A stretch of 34,518 nucleotides of DNA from an uncultured Prochlorococcus sp. (GCF_902616385.1 NZ_CACMSM010000016.1:1-34518), one strand, 5' to 3'. Shown: positions 1-9,902, counted from the stretch's first letter. Notes: generated by a model from the sequence alone, not told the origin. A program made the numbers and translations.

Positions 1-579
1 GAAGAATTATTTCCAAAAAATTTTTTTAATCGGCACTCTAAACTTGTTGCCCCTGATTTAATAGGCTGTCATCTCATAAAAAAAAATAGTGAGATAGATC
101 AAGTTAAGGGAGTTATTGTTGAAACTGAAGCTTATTCACAGGAAGAAGAGGCCTGTCATGGCTACCGCAAAATGACTAAATCAAACAAAGCATTATTTGG
201 CAAACCTGGCACATTTTATATTTACAAATCATATGGCATTCATCATTGTTTAAACATAGTGACTGATAAAGAAAATTTTGCGAGTGGTGTATTAATAAGA
301 TCAGTTTTTATCTCTAAAAAGAATGAAAGATTAGCTTCTGGACCTGGACTAGTTACTAAGACATTCAGCGCAGACATTTCATTTAACTCACTTGAAGTTA
401 TTAATAACAAATATTTATGGATTTCTCCAAGACAATCCACTCTTGAAAAAAAAGATCTTATACAAACTACTAGAATTGGCATAACAAAAGCAAAAAATAT
501 AAAATGGCGTTGGTATCTCAAAAATAGTAGGAGTGTAAGTAAAAGATTAAAAGGTGACAGAACACCTAAATTTCAATAA
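1..579 (+). CDS. 3-methyladenine DNA glycosylase (AAG/Mpg family), 5' end cut off
   Basis: The reading frame is open from the first base, so the gene starts outside the window; 192 residues are visible. It belongs to the AAG/MPG family of monofunctional glycosylases that remove alkylated purines in base excision repair. The visible part carries the family hallmark VETEAY (residues 40-45), which holds the general-base glutamate, followed by the GYRK and [19 protein letters not shown] blocks that build the active-site pocket, and later GPGLVTK. An ATG at 172 lies inside the conserved domain, so a start there would delete the catalytic glutamate and cannot be right. The stop is followed 20 nt later by pyrB on the same strand. 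Family assignment is firm; substrate range is inferred from the family. Confidence 0.88.
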   Translation, partial: EELFPKNFFNRHSKLVAPDLIGCHLIKKNSEIDQVKGVIVETEAYSQEEEACHGYRKMTKSNKALFGKPGTFYIYKSYGIHHCLNIVTDKENFASGVLIRSVFISKKNERLASGPGLVTKTFSADISFNSLEVINNKYLWISPRQSTLEKKDLIQTTRIGITKAKNIKWRWYLKNSRSVSKRLKGDRTPKFQ

Positions 580-599
580 TCATTTATCTTTTAAAAGTA

Positions 600-1616
600 A
601 TGCAAATTTGGCCTCATAAACATATCCACACACTCGCTAATTTTTCAATTGAAGATTATGAGTCAGTATTTGAATTAGCTAATAGATTTGATGCACTAAA
701 AAATGCAGGAACAAAAAAGATACCGGCCTTACAAGGGACTTTGGTAACTTCTTTATTTTTTGAACCTAGTACAAGAACAAAAAATAGTTTTGAACTTGCC
801 GCAAAAAGGCTTTCTGCTGATGTCCAAACGTTTGCTCCATCCTCTAGTTCTTTAACAAAAGGCGAAACAATAATTGATACAGCCATAACTTATTCTGCTA
901 TGGGGGCTGATACATTAGTCATCAGACATTCATCAAGTTACATAACCTTTGAGATCGCTCAAAAACTTGATGCAATAAATTCCAAGACTTCGGTTCTAAA
1001 TGCTGGAGATGGATTACATAGTCACCCTAGCCAAGGATTGCTTGATATCTATACATTAATAAAATTCTTTTCCAAAAAAACACTGAATCCAGAGGTTTTA
1101 AATTCCAAAAAGATACTTATAATTGGCGACGTTAATCATTCAAGGGTTGCCAGATCTAATCTTTGGGCTTTGAGTGCATTCGGCGCAGATATAATCTTAT
1201 GTGGTCCTAAGACATTAATACCTGATGAATTTATCAATTTTTTAAAAACTCCTGCGCCAAATCAAATAGAAGATCCTGTTAAATCTAGAGGGTCCATAAC
1301 AATTTCTAGATCATTGGAAGAATCAATAAAAATTGCAGATGCGATTATTGTTTTAAGACTTCAGAAAGAGAGAATGATGGAGAATTTACTTAGTAGCATT
1401 GATTCATATAGTTTTGATTATGGCTTAACCCCAGAAAAATTATCTTTGAATAATAAAGAAATTCCAATTCTCCATCCTGGTCCCATAAACAGAGATATTG
1501 AAATAAGTAGTAAAGTAGTAGATAAATATCCTAATTGCTTAATTAATAATCAAGTTGCAAATGGTATCCCTATAAGAATGGCTTTGCTTTATCTTTTGCA
1601 GAAATATAACAAATAA
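600..1616 (+). CDS. pyrB: Aspartate carbamoyltransferase catalytic chain
   Basis: PyrB condenses carbamoyl phosphate with L-aspartate, the committed step of pyrimidine synthesis in the cytoplasm. The 338-residue protein has the carbamoyl-phosphate loop [12 protein letters not shown] (residues 54-65; the family usually has STRTR, here STRTK), a central [11 protein letters not shown] block and the C-terminal HPGPINRD motif of the aspartate domain. Length is slightly above the usual 300-310. The start at 600 leads directly into a normal N-terminal helix. It follows the glycosylase gene by 20 nt. Its stop lies only 2 nt from the stop of the reverse-strand gene downstream, so there is no room for a terminator. 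No pyrI-type regulatory chain is seen nearby. Confidence 0.96.
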   Translation: MQIWPHKHIHTLANFSIEDYESVFELANRFDALKNAGTKKIPALQGTLVTSLFFEPSTRTKNSFELAAKRLSADVQTFAPSSSSLTKGETIIDTAITYSAMGADTLVIRHSSSYITFEIAQKLDAINSKTSVLNAGDGLHSHPSQGLLDIYTLIKFFSKKTLNPEVLNSKKILIIGDVNHSRVARSNLWALSAFGADIILCGPKTLIPDEFINFLKTPAPNQIEDPVKSRGSITISRSLEESIKIADAIIVLRLQKERMMENLLSSIDSYSFDYGLTPEKLSLNNKEIPILHPGPINRDIEISSKVVDKYPNCLINNQVANGIPIRMALLYLLQKYNK

Positions 1617-1618
1617 AT

Positions 1619-1960
1619 CTATAGCAACTTAAGACTTTCTGTAAAAAAACCATAAAACAATCCTAATCTCAAGGAATCTAAAAAAAGTACTAAAAATTTC
1701 TTTTTCCTTTCAGATCTAAAATTTCTTCTTAGAACTATTAAGATCTCGATAAACACTACTGATAAGAAAGCAGCTACAGGATCCATGAGTTCCACAACGG
1801 CACTTACCATACCTAGAGAACTTCCAATGAAGTAGGAAATTAAAAGAGTAATCAATGAAATTGAATATCTTCGCCATGGGTTATTAGCCCAAATACTTAA
1901 TGTCTGAACATTTTCTACAACTTGTATCTGAAATTTTGTATTTTGAGGTTTAACAACCAT
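1619..1960 (-). CDS. Ycf20-like (DUF565) membrane protein
   Basis: This 113-residue protein resembles the Ycf20/DUF565 family of cyanobacteria and plastids. Seen in the sequence are the NPWRRYS block (residues 27-33) leading into a hydrophobic segment (about 34-58, with a GSSLG glycine patch), a second hydrophobic segment around LMDPVAAFLSVVFIEILIVL, a basic stretch RSERKKK, and a closing helix with LRLGLFYGFFTESLKLL. In plants and algae Ycf20 relatives have been linked to non-photochemical quenching; the role here is unknown. The gene is convergent with pyrB and lies 11 nt downstream of the 66-aa gene on the same strand, so the two are probably co-transcribed. Confidence 0.75.
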   Translation of the reverse strand: MVVKPQNTKFQIQVVENVQTLSIWANNPWRRYSISLITLLISYFIGSSLGMVSAVVELMDPVAAFLSVVFIEILIVLRRNFRSERKKKFLVLFLDSLRLGLFYGFFTESLKLL

Positions 1961-1971
1961 TTTGAATTAAA

Positions 1972-2172
1972 CTAAGCAGCTTCAAGGTTTGATTGAATTT
2001 TAGTATTTCCTTCTATTAATTCAAGCAATGCTTCCAACTGGGCCATTAATCCCCTTAACTCGCCTGGCTCGGGAAAAAGATCATCTTCTTTTATTCCTAA
2101 ATGCATTTCTCTGAGCTCTTCTCTTAAATAGCGAATGTGACTAATGACTTGCTCTCTTTTAGTTTGGGACAT
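1972..2172 (-). CDS. Conserved small protein, 66 aa, unknown function
   Basis: I do not recognise a named family. The protein is strongly charged and predicted helical: a basic start (SQTKREQ), an Arg/Glu-rich helix (YLREELREMHLG), a short linker with Pro residues (LFPEPGEL) and a second leucine-rich helix (LMAQLEALLELIEG). It has no signal peptide or membrane segment. Two helices joined by a turn suggest a small helical hairpin or dimerisation unit. It precedes the Ycf20-like gene by 11 nt on the same strand, suggesting one transcript. Codon use looks like that of its neighbours, supporting a real gene. Confidence 0.65.
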   Translation of the reverse strand: MSQTKREQVISHIRYLREELREMHLGIKEDDLFPEPGELRGLMAQLEALLELIEGNTKIQSNLEAA

Positions 2173-2390
2173 GATTAAATTCTTGCATCAATATTTTAAG
2201 AAAGAATATTTTTGAAAAGGAGAGATTGCATATTTATGATTGAAAATGAAGATAAAATAACTAAAAACAATTTGAAAAGATTACGAATATTGAAAATTTC
2301 TATATCCTTGAAAATATTTACTTAATTCTTAAATCAATTTTAAATAATTACTTGAGGCTTTATTATTAGAATATATTAGCTTTTCTCAAG

Positions 2391-2612
2391 ATGAAATTCA
2401 TTTCTGAAAATCAAATAAGTGAGGAACTAGTAAATTCTTTTGACGAAGAAATGACCCTTGAGCTTGCAAAAAGGCTAGAAGAAGATAACTATCCTACTCC
2501 ATTTGATGGTTTAAAAGACTGGCACTTACTTAGGGCTCTTGCAATTAATAGACCTGAGTTAACAAGTAATTATATCCATCTTCTCGATCAGGAACCTTTC
2601 GATGAAAACTAA
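2391..2612 (+). CDS. Conserved cyanobacterial small protein (DUF2555-like)
   Basis: This 73-residue acidic protein carries the pattern ELAKRLEEDNYPTPFDGLKD followed by WHLLRALAINRPEL and a YIHLLD end. I recognise this as matching the small cyanobacterium-restricted family catalogued as DUF2555, though this is from memory. It has no membrane segment, no cysteines and no known active site. Its last 11 bases overlap the start of coaBC in another frame, so translation of the two is probably coupled. Function is unknown; the coupling hints at co-expression with coenzyme A synthesis but does not prove a shared role. Confidence 0.7.
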   Translation: MKFISENQISEELVNSFDEEMTLELAKRLEEDNYPTPFDGLKDWHLLRALAINRPELTSNYIHLLDQEPFDEN

Positions 2613-3858
2613 TAGTAAGGACTCGAAAATAAAGGTTCTTTTATTAATAACAGGTAGTATTGCAGCTGTAAGAATTCCATTATTAGTTAGCCAATTAGCG
2701 AAAGAAAATTATGAAATAAGATGCGTTTTATCTAAAAATGCAGAAAAATTTATAAAGCCACTTTCTCTCTCTATCTTGAGCAGAAACCCTTGCATTTTAG
2801 AAAATGATCAATGGTCCAATAGTCAATCAACACCTCTTCACATAGAACTAGGTAATTGGGCTGATATTTTAATCATCGCCCCTTTAACAGCAACAACATT
2901 AGCAAAATGGGTAACTGGAAATGCAGAGGGATTGATCCCAAGCATCTTAATAGCAAATATAAAACCAATTATTGTTGCACCAGCAATGAATACACAAATG
3001 TGGCTAAATATAGCTGTCCAAAAAAATTATGAGAACTTACAGAATTATAAAAATGTTTTGTCTTTGCAACCAAGTGAAGGTCTCTTAGCATGTGATGCGA
3101 TTGGCATCGGTAAGATACCTCCGAATGATCTAATCCAATTATCTCTTGAATTTATAGCTTCACACAAAAAAAATGAATATCGCAAAGATTTACTTAATAA
3201 AAAAATTTTAATAACTGGAGGGTGTACCTCAGAGAAAATTGACGCGGCAAGACACATTACTAACAAAAGTTCTGGAGCAATGGGCCTACTTCTTTCTCAA
3301 GTAGCGAGGTTCAGAGGAGCACAAGTAAAATATGTTCATGGGCCTCTGAAAATCGATAAGAATCTTACTGATGGAATAAAAAGATGTGAAATTGAAACTA
3401 GTGTTGATTTAATTAGGGCACTTAATAATGAAATATCAAATTGCGATTATTTTTTCATGAATGCAGCAGTATCTGATTTCAAGATAACCTCTGATACTTC
3501 AACTAAAATTCCAAAAAATCAAATTAATGCTTATTTGAATCAAAACTTTGAGCTAGTCCCAGATATTTTAAAAACAATTAGTAAATCAAAAAAAGATAAC
3601 CAAGTTTTTGTAGGATTTTGTGCTTTTACAGGATCTATCGAAGAAGCACGAATGACAATTAAAGAAAAGATTATCCAAAAGGGTTGTGATTATCTATTCG
3701 CAAATCCAATTGATCTTGAGGGCCAAGGATTTGGCTTTTTGGCACAAAATGAAGGTTGGCTATTCGACACTAATAATATGGAACACTACATTAACAAAAC
3801 ATCAAAAATTGATTTAGCAAATAAATTAATAACCCAAATTATTTCATTAAAAAAATAA
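2602..3858 (+). CDS. coaBC: Bifunctional phosphopantothenoylcysteine decarboxylase / phosphopantothenate-cysteine ligase
   Basis: CoaBC makes 4'-phosphopantothenoylcysteine and decarboxylates it, two consecutive steps of coenzyme A synthesis. Residues 10-190 form the flavin-dependent CoaC domain, with ITGSIAA near the start, catalytic His80 in the LHIEL block, the PAMN motif at 127-130 and a flap cysteine in LLACDAIGIG (161-170). That flap usually reads ACGxxGxGR; here the Gly is Asp and the Arg is Lys. Residues 200-418 are CoaB, with ITGGCTSEKIDAARHITNKS (205-224) and the NAAVSDF signature. Length of 418 is usual. The start ATG overlaps the upstream 73-aa gene by 11 nt. Downstream lies a long A/T-rich palindrome rather than a clear GC terminator. 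Confidence 0.94.
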   Translation: MKTNSKDSKIKVLLLITGSIAAVRIPLLVSQLAKENYEIRCVLSKNAEKFIKPLSLSILSRNPCILENDQWSNSQSTPLHIELGNWADILIIAPLTATTLAKWVTGNAEGLIPSILIANIKPIIVAPAMNTQMWLNIAVQKNYENLQNYKNVLSLQPSEGLLACDAIGIGKIPPNDLIQLSLEFIASHKKNEYRKDLLNKKILITGGCTSEKIDAARHITNKSSGAMGLLLSQVARFRGAQVKYVHGPLKIDKNLTDGIKRCEIETSVDLIRALNNEISNCDYFFMNAAVSDFKITSDTSTKIPKNQINAYLNQNFELVPDILKTISKSKKDNQVFVGFCAFTGSIEEARMTIKEKIIQKGCDYLFANPIDLEGQGFGFLAQNEGWLFDTNNMEHYINKTSKIDLANKLITQIISLKK

Positions 3859-4074
3859 AAAAAATTTTTTTATTTGTATTTTTTTGTAATCTTAATCATT
3901 AAAAATAATGTGATAGCTTAAAATAATTCCAGTTTTTTAAAATCTAAAAAGCTACGGGTTGTTTCGAGGATTTAATAGTCCTTTCTTTTATGGTCCTTTC
4001 CCTTGTAATATCCGTACTGAACTTATTAGATGACCTTTAATCTATCGTCACAGAACTTTACTGCAACTTTAATT

Positions 4075-4869
4075 ATGAGAATTCGTTCTTTCTTAGCTTT
4101 TGTTATTTCAATTTGTATAACTTTTGCTTTCGTGCCTGTTAAAACATTTGCTTTTTCTGAAAGAGGAAATGCACAATTCACAGATGTTGTTAACACAGGA
4201 AAAGCTAATGATTGCCCTACATTGGAATCATCTCTTGTCGGATCAATATCTCTAGGGAATGGAGATAGCCTTAAAGGAATATGCATGCATCCAACAGAAG
4301 TTTATGTAAAAGTGCCAGGGACAAAACGAAAAGCTGCAGAATTTGTTTCTACAAAAATTATTAGTCCCAGAAATAACACCACAGTGACAGAAGTTTATGG
4401 AGATATAGATTCAGGAACTTTCACTGAAAAGGGTGGTATTGATTTTCAACTTATTACTGTATTAACTCCTGGTGGTTTAGAGGTGCCATTTGCATTTTCA
4501 GCAAAAGATCTTACAGCTGATTTACCTTCATCTATTGAGCCAGGAACTGAGGTTAGTGGTTCTACATTTACACCTAACTACAGAACTGGTGACTTTCTAG
4601 ATCCTAAAGCAAGAGCCAAAAATACTGGTGTTGAATATGCTCAAGGTTTAGTTGCATTAGGAGGAGATGATGAAGAACTTGCAAAAGAAAATATTAAAGT
4701 CGATGTAAATGGAACTGGCGTTATTACTCTCTCAATCAAAAATGTAGATTCTGACACAGACGAATTTGCTGGCACTTTTGAAGCTATCCAACCTTCTGAT
4801 ACAGATATGGGTTCAAAGGATCCACTTGATGTAAAAATAATTGGGGAGCTTTACGGAAGAAAGGCATAA
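4075..4869 (+). CDS. psbO: Photosystem II manganese-stabilizing protein
   Basis: PsbO is the extrinsic lumenal subunit that shields the Mn4CaO5 oxygen-evolving cluster of photosystem II. From this start the protein has 264 residues: a Sec signal peptide (MRIR, a hydrophobic core, then an AFA-type cleavage site about residue 26), then the mature chain. The chain holds the conserved disulphide cysteines in NDCPTLESS and LKGICMHP, and the blocks PRNNTTVTEVYG, KGGIDFQLITVLTPGGLEVP and GSTFTPNYRTGDFLDPK. An in-frame ATG at 4030 would add 15 residues before the basic n-region. I prefer 4075 because MRIR directly before the hydrophobic core is the normal signal-peptide layout, but 4030 cannot be excluded. 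A strong terminator follows. Confidence 0.95.
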   Translation: MRIRSFLAFVISICITFAFVPVKTFAFSERGNAQFTDVVNTGKANDCPTLESSLVGSISLGNGDSLKGICMHPTEVYVKVPGTKRKAAEFVSTKIISPRNNTTVTEVYGDIDSGTFTEKGGIDFQLITVLTPGGLEVPFAFSAKDLTADLPSSIEPGTEVSGSTFTPNYRTGDFLDPKARAKNTGVEYAQGLVALGGDDEELAKENIKVDVNGTGVITLSIKNVDSDTDEFAGTFEAIQPSDTDMGSKDPLDVKIIGELYGRKA

Positions 4870-4883
4870 ATCCTACTTAAGAG

Positions 4884-4913
4884 AAAAAGGGGGTTAAACC
4901 CCTTTTTTTTTTT
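4884..4913 (+). terminator. Rho-independent terminator after psbO
   Basis: A hairpin lies 15 nt after the psbO stop: an AAAAAGGGG arm pairs with CCCCTTTTT around a six-base loop, and the T run continues beyond the stem. The short GC core, A/T-extended stem and T tract make a textbook intrinsic terminator, matching the need to isolate a very highly expressed gene from sat downstream. Confidence 0.88.
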
Positions 4914-4940
4914 CAAAATTTTTCTTTATCAATTTAAAAA

Positions 4941-6116
4941 ATGGAACTACAACAAAAAACTAAAACAGATACTAATGGACTAATACCGCCATATGGAGGG
5001 GAACTAAAAAATTTAATTATCAAAGATAAAAACCTTAAAAATGATCTTATCTCTAAAGCTACTTATGAGTTTGAATGTAGCGAGAGAAATGCATGCGATG
5101 TAGAACTTTTGATGGTTGGAGCTTTTTCTCCATTGGAAGGTTTTATGGATGAAAATAACTACAATGCGGTAATTAAAAATAATAGGAATACAAACGGTTT
5201 GCTTTTTGGATTGCCTATTGTATTTGATTCAAATAACGAAAAAGTAAAAGCTGGAGAGACAATATTACTTACTTATAAAAAACAAAAAATAGCAGTTTTA
5301 GAAGTTAGCTCTAAATGGGAGCCTGACAAATCCTTAGAAGCTGAACTTTGTTATGGTACTAATTCTTTAGATCATCCTGCTGTTAAGATGATTTTTAACG
5401 AGAGAGGGAGATTTTATATAGGAGGAAGAGTTTATGGTTTCGAACTACCAATTAGAGAATTCCCCTGCAAAACTCCAGAAGAAGTTAGATCAACACTGCC
5501 ATCAAATCATGATGTAGTTGCATTTCAATGCAGAAATCCAATTCATAGAGCACATTATGAATTATTTACTAATGCCTTACTTTCAGATAATGTCTCCTCT
5601 AACTCAGTTGTTTTAGTTCATCCAACTTGTGGACCAACTCAACAAGATGATATCCCTGGAAAAGTTAGATATTTGACATATAAAGAATTAGAAGAGGAAA
5701 TATCTGATGAAAGAATAAAATGGGCTTTTTTACCTTATTCAATGCATATGGCAGGGCCAAGAGAAGCTCTTCAACATATGATAATCAGAAGAAATTATGG
5801 CTGCACCCACTTTATTATTGGTAGAGATATGGCTGGTTGTAAGTCGTCATCAACTGGTGAAGATTTTTATGGTCCATATGACGCCCAAAATTTTGCGAAT
5901 AAGTGTGCTGATGAATTGATGATGCAAACTGTTCCTTCAAAAAATTTAGTTTATACAAAGGAAAAAGGATACATAACAGCTGAAGAAGCCAAAGAATTTA
6001 ATTATGAAATTATGAAACTTAGTGGTACTGAATTTAGAAAGAAATTAAGGAATGGCGAACCAATTCCTGAATGGTTTGCATTCAAAAGTGTAGTAGATGT
6101 TCTCAGACGCTCTTAA
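4941..6116 (+). CDS. sat: Sulfate adenylyltransferase (ATP sulfurylase)
   Basis: Sat activates sulfate with ATP to adenylylsulfate, the first step of assimilatory sulfate reduction. The 391-residue protein is the single-chain Sat type, not CysN/CysD. It contains the nucleotide/sulfate-binding QCRNPIHRAH motif (residues 196-205), VHPTCGPTQQDDIP, a PYSMHMAGPREALQHMIIRR block and the IIGRDMAG motif. The length fits the simple form without a C-terminal APS-kinase-like domain. It begins 28 nt after the psbO terminator T tract, so it needs its own promoter. ftsH follows after 46 nt. Confidence 0.96.
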   Translation: MELQQKTKTDTNGLIPPYGGELKNLIIKDKNLKNDLISKATYEFECSERNACDVELLMVGAFSPLEGFMDENNYNAVIKNNRNTNGLLFGLPIVFDSNNEKVKAGETILLTYKKQKIAVLEVSSKWEPDKSLEAELCYGTNSLDHPAVKMIFNERGRFYIGGRVYGFELPIREFPCKTPEEVRSTLPSNHDVVAFQCRNPIHRAHYELFTNALLSDNVSSNSVVLVHPTCGPTQQDDIPGKVRYLTYKELEEEISDERIKWAFLPYSMHMAGPREALQHMIIRRNYGCTHFIIGRDMAGCKSSSTGEDFYGPYDAQNFANKCADELMMQTVPSKNLVYTKEKGYITAEEAKEFNYEIMKLSGTEFRKKLRNGEPIPEWFAFKSVVDVLRRS

Positions 6117-6162
6117 TATTGTTTTATTATTAGTATTATAGATTAATTAGAGATTTATTATC

Positions 6163-8016
6163 GTGAACAAACGTTGGAGAAACGTAGGACTTTATGTCCT
6201 AGCTGTTATTACTGTAATTTTCATTGGTACTTCAGTTTTTGATAAACCTAGTACTGAAAGTTCAACAAAGTCCTTGAGATATAGTGATTTTATAGAGGCA
6301 GTTCAAGATAAAGAAATCAGTAGAGTCTTAATATCTCCAGATAATGCCACAGCTCAAGTTGTTGAAAATGATGGAAGCAGGTCTGAGGTCAATTTAGCCC
6401 CTGACAAAGATTTATTAAAAATACTGACTGAGAATAATGTAGATATTGCTGTAACTCCTACAAAATTAGCCAATCCATGGCAACAGGCTGTAAGTAGCTT
6501 AATTTTCCCGGTACTTTTGATTGGAGGCCTATTTTTCCTTTTCAGAAGATCCCAAAGTGGTAATGCTGGAGGTGGTAATCCTGCCATGAGTTTTGGCAAA
6601 AGCAAAGCTAGACTGCAAATGGAACCATCTACACAAGTAACCTTTTCAGATGTTGCTGGAGTTGAAGGTGCAAAATTAGAACTTACAGAAGTTGTAGATT
6701 TTCTTAAGAGCCCCGATAGATTTACTGCTGTCGGAGCAAAAATTCCAAAAGGTGTTCTTCTGGTTGGTCCTCCTGGTACAGGAAAAACATTGTTAGCAAA
6801 AGCAGTAGCTGGAGAAGCAGGTGTCCCTTTCTTCTCAATATCTGGTTCAGAGTTTGTAGAGATGTTTGTAGGAGTTGGAGCTAGCAGAGTTAGAGATCTT
6901 TTTGAACAAGCTAAAAAGAATGCTCCTTGTATTGTGTTTATTGACGAAATAGATGCAGTTGGAAGACAAAGAGGTGCTGGTATGGGCGGAGGAAATGATG
7001 AAAGAGAACAAACATTAAATCAACTCCTAACTGAAATGGATGGTTTCGAAGGTAATTCAGGAATAATAATAGTTGCTGCCACCAACAGACCAGATGTCTT
7101 AGATTCAGCTTTAATGCGGCCTGGAAGATTCGATAGACAAGTAACAGTCGATAGACCAGATTATGCTGGAAGATTGCAGATATTAAATGTTCATGCGAAA
7201 GATAAAACTCTTTCAAAAGACGTTGATTTAGATAAAGTTGCTAGAAGAACTCCAGGATTTACTGGTGCAGATTTAGCCAATCTTTTAAATGAAGCAGCAA
7301 TACTGGCAGCTAGAAAAGATTTAGACAAAGTAAGTAATGATGAAGTTGGTGATGCTATTGAAAGAGTTATGGCTGGCCCAGAAAAGAAAGATAGAGTCAT
7401 CAGTGATAAGAAAAAAGAATTAGTTGCTTATCACGAAGCTGGTCATGCACTAGTAGGAGCATTAATGCCTGATTATGATCCAGTAGCAAAAGTTTCAATA
7501 ATTCCTAGAGGCCAAGCTGGAGGTTTAACCTTCTTTACTCCAAGTGAAGAAAGAATGGAATCAGGTCTCTACTCTCGTTCATACCTTCAAAATCAAATGG
7601 CTGTTGCACTTGGTGGAAGAGTTGCCGAAGAAATAGTCTATGGAGAAGAAGAGGTTACAACTGGAGCTTCAAACGATTTACAGCAAGTTGCTAATGTAGC
7701 TAGACAAATGATCACAAAATTTGGCATGAGCGACAAAATAGGTCCAGTCGCTTTAGGTCAATCTCAAGGTGGAATGTTTCTTGGAAGAGATATGAGCTCT
7801 ACTAGAGACTTCTCTGAAGACACAGCCGCAACAATTGATGTAGAGGTTTCAGAACTTGTTGATGTCGCTTATAAGAGAGCTACAAAAGTTTTATCAGATA
7901 ATAGAACTGTCCTCGACGAAATGGCTCAAATGCTCATTGAAAGAGAAACTATAGACACTGAAGATATCCAAGACTTGCTCAACCGATCAGAAGTTAAAGT
8001 AGCGAATTATATCTAG
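6163..8016 (+). CDS. ftsH: ATP-dependent zinc metalloprotease FtsH
   Basis: FtsH is a membrane-anchored hexameric AAA+ protease; cyanobacterial FtsH complexes remove photodamaged D1. The start is GTG. Domains of the 617-residue protein: membrane helix 1 (about 8-25), a lumenal/periplasmic segment (30-108), membrane helix 2 (about 113-127), the AAA module with Walker A GPPGTGKT (202-209), Walker B VFIDEID (258-264) and second region of homology [20 protein letters not shown] (307-326), then the M41 protease with zinc motif HEAGH (424-428) and the third ligand in the GASNDLQQ region. All catalytic elements are intact. Cyanobacteria carry several paralogues and I cannot assign the number here. 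Its closeness to psbO and psbA fits a role in photosystem II repair, which is inference. Confidence 0.96.
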   Translation: MNKRWRNVGLYVLAVITVIFIGTSVFDKPSTESSTKSLRYSDFIEAVQDKEISRVLISPDNATAQVVENDGSRSEVNLAPDKDLLKILTENNVDIAVTPTKLANPWQQAVSSLIFPVLLIGGLFFLFRRSQSGNAGGGNPAMSFGKSKARLQMEPSTQVTFSDVAGVEGAKLELTEVVDFLKSPDRFTAVGAKIPKGVLLVGPPGTGKTLLAKAVAGEAGVPFFSISGSEFVEMFVGVGASRVRDLFEQAKKNAPCIVFIDEIDAVGRQRGAGMGGGNDEREQTLNQLLTEMDGFEGNSGIIIVAATNRPDVLDSALMRPGRFDRQVTVDRPDYAGRLQILNVHAKDKTLSKDVDLDKVARRTPGFTGADLANLLNEAAILAARKDLDKVSNDEVGDAIERVMAGPEKKDRVISDKKKELVAYHEAGHALVGALMPDYDPVAKVSIIPRGQAGGLTFFTPSEERMESGLYSRSYLQNQMAVALGGRVAEEIVYGEEEVTTGASNDLQQVANVARQMITKFGMSDKIGPVALGQSQGGMFLGRDMSSTRDFSEDTAATIDVEVSELVDVAYKRATKVLSDNRTVLDEMAQMLIERETIDTEDIQDLLNRSEVKVANYI

Positions 8017-8035
8017 TCTAAAAAACAATTATTTA

Positions 8036-8662
8036 ATGAATATTAAAGAAGATTCTTTTTCTGACTTTCTGCTAAAAGAATCTTTTTTTTTACTCGTAAA
8101 ACCGGAAAATAATATTTACTCAAATACTTCTATAAGAAATTCATTTTTTGAAGAATTAGGAAGCCTAGTAAAATTAGGATTAAAAAATATTGAAATAAGT
8201 TGGTCAAACAACGAAAAGTGGTTGGATTTTGTGTCAGAAATCAAACTCAATTTTCCACAAATTAATTTAGGCTCTGCCTCCATAGTTAATAAGCAATCTA
8301 TAGAAGATTCATTAAAAATTGGATTAAATTTTTCTATGATGAAATTTTGGGATAAAGATCTTTTTAATTATTCGAAGTCAAAAAATTATTTATTAATACC
8401 AGGAATTAATAATTTAAATGATCTTGAGGAAGCGATAAATTTAAATTGCAACATTATCAAAATTTATCCAATAAAAAGTAAAGCTAGTTCCATAGATATA
8501 CTCAACTTTGAAAGTATTGATTTCATTGCTGCTGGTGGCCTATCAATAAATGATGTAAAAACTTATCAATCTTTAGGATATAAAGCAATCGTGATTGGAG
8601 ATAAAGGTATTATTAAAAAAAAATTTGATCCAAAAATATATGAATGGCTCAAAAATAATTAA
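8036..8662 (+). CDS. KDPG/KHG aldolase-like protein (Eda family), divergent
   Basis: The 208-residue protein matches the class I KDPG/KHG aldolase fold, whose members split 2-keto-3-deoxy-6-phosphogluconate (Entner-Doudoroff pathway) or 4-hydroxy-2-oxoglutarate through a Schiff base. Family landmarks visible are Glu53 in KNIEIS (the general acid/base), LGSASIVNKQSIEDSL (GAGTV-like block), LIPGINNLNDL (IPGVxTPxE-like block), Schiff-base Lys142 in NIIKIYPIKS, and the closing phosphate loop AAGGLSINDV. The arginine that follows the catalytic Glu by four residues in E. coli Eda is Ser57 here, and the segment before IPG (MMKFWDKD) lacks the usual SP. It starts 19 nt after ftsH, possibly in one transcript. 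Fold is likely; exact substrate is uncertain. Confidence 0.72.
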   Translation: MNIKEDSFSDFLLKESFFLLVKPENNIYSNTSIRNSFFEELGSLVKLGLKNIEISWSNNEKWLDFVSEIKLNFPQINLGSASIVNKQSIEDSLKIGLNFSMMKFWDKDLFNYSKSKNYLLIPGINNLNDLEEAINLNCNIIKIYPIKSKASSIDILNFESIDFIAAGGLSINDVKTYQSLGYKAIVIGDKGIIKKKFDPKIYEWLKNN

Positions 8663-8696
8663 ATCAAAGATAAATATAAATTATTTTACAAAACTA

Positions 8697-9794
8697 CTAA
8701 TTATCATTTAAGCCACATTGAGCTTGATTCAGTAGTAAATGATCAGCAAGTACTAGAGCCACCATAGCATCAACCATAGGCACTGCTCTTGGTAGAACAC
8801 ATGGATCATGTCTCCCTTTTGCTTTCATCAAAACTTCTTTTCCTGCAGCATTTACTGTTTTCTGTTCTTTCCCGATAGTTGCTGTAGGTTTAAAAGCTAT
8901 CTTCATCTCAATATTTTCGCCATTACTTATTCCGCCCTGTATACCTCCTGAATTGTTAGATATAGTCCTTAACTTCCTAATATCATCAGATTTAATAAAG
9001 GCATCATTATGTTCGCTTCCTTTTAAATAAGTTCCAGAGAAGCCTGAACCTATTTCAAAGCCTTTCGTGGCAGGCAAAGACATCAAAGCCTTCGCTAAAT
9101 CAGCTTCTAATTTATCAAAAACAGGCATTCCAAGACCAGAAGGGACATTTCTTACTAGACATTCAATAACACCGCCACAAGAGTCTCCTTGACGCTTTAA
9201 TTGCTTAATTCTCTCTATCATTTCTGCTGATACCTGTTCATCAGGACATCTAACAATATTAGAATCTATTTTATTGAGAGAAATTTTTTCTTTATTTATA
9301 TCAGAATCAATATCATGTATGCGCTTTACCCAAGATAGTATTTCAGTGTTACAGAAGTTTTTTAATAATTGTTTTGCTACAGCACCAGCAGCTACTCTTC
9401 CAATTGTTTCTCTTGCTGAGGCTCTTCCACCACCAGAACTTGCCTGAATTCCATATTTCAGATGATATGTACCATCTGCATGAGAAGGTCTAAATACTTG
9501 CTCCAAATTCTCATAATCTCCTGGTCTTTGATCCTTGTTTCTAACCAACATCGCTATTGGAGTTCCAAGTGTTAACCCTTCCTTTATTCCACTTAATATT
9601 TCAATTTTATCTTCTTCATTTCTGGGTGTTGTAATGTCACTTTGGCCAGGTCTGCGCCTATCTAATTCATTTTGTATCAGATTTATATCTACTTTTAACT
9701 TAGGGGGACATCCATCAAGGATAACTCCTACTGCACCACCATGTGATTCTCCAAAAGTACTAACACGAAAAATTTTTCCAAAACTACTACTCAT
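8697..9794 (-). CDS. aroC: Chorismate synthase
   Basis: AroC converts 5-enolpyruvylshikimate-3-phosphate to chorismate using reduced FMN, the last step of the shikimate pathway. The 365-residue protein begins with the signature [18 protein letters not shown], followed by the [16 protein letters not shown] block, [40 protein letters not shown], and the C-terminal [18 protein letters not shown] motif. Length and motif order are normal. It is read on the reverse strand downstream of psbA, but the psbA terminator lies between them, so it probably has its own promoter. It is convergent with the aldolase-like gene, 34 nt apart. Confidence 0.97.
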   Translation of the reverse strand: MSSSFGKIFRVSTFGESHGGAVGVILDGCPPKLKVDINLIQNELDRRRPGQSDITTPRNEEDKIEILSGIKEGLTLGTPIAMLVRNKDQRPGDYENLEQVFRPSHADGTYHLKYGIQASSGGGRASARETIGRVAAGAVAKQLLKNFCNTEILSWVKRIHDIDSDINKEKISLNKIDSNIVRCPDEQVSAEMIERIKQLKRQGDSCGGVIECLVRNVPSGLGMPVFDKLEADLAKALMSLPATKGFEIGSGFSGTYLKGSEHNDAFIKSDDIRKLRTISNNSGGIQGGISNGENIEMKIAFKPTATIGKEQKTVNAAGKEVLMKAKGRHDPCVLPRAVPMVDAMVALVLADHLLLNQAQCGLNDN

Positions 9795-9854
9795 AGAAAT
9801 ATCAAATGTTTTATTTATATATAAACATTATATGAAACCAATTGAAAATTAAAC

Positions 9855-9881
9855 AAAAAAAAGCCCCCTAAAAGGGGGCTT
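9855..9881 (-). terminator. Rho-independent terminator after psbA
   Basis: An 8-bp perfect stem (AAGCCCCC paired with GGGGGCTT) with a five-base loop lies 21 nt beyond the psbA stop. Read on the reverse strand it ends in a run of T (the A run at 9855-9860 on the given strand). It is a strong intrinsic terminator that separates psbA from aroC. Confidence 0.88.
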
Positions 9882-9902
9882 GTAAATTTAAGAACTTTAA
9901 GC

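Noticed and set aside
2236-2325. A 29-residue frame starting ATG at 2236, with AAGGAGA some 12 nt upstream.
   Set aside because: The spacing is too long for a good ribosome-binding site, the protein is only Lys/Ile/Asn-rich as expected from AT-rich noncoding DNA, and no family pattern is seen.
3854-3874. Long A/T palindrome at the coaBC stop, possible terminator.
   Set aside because: The stem has no GC pairs and would be unstable; such runs are common by chance in this AT-rich genome.
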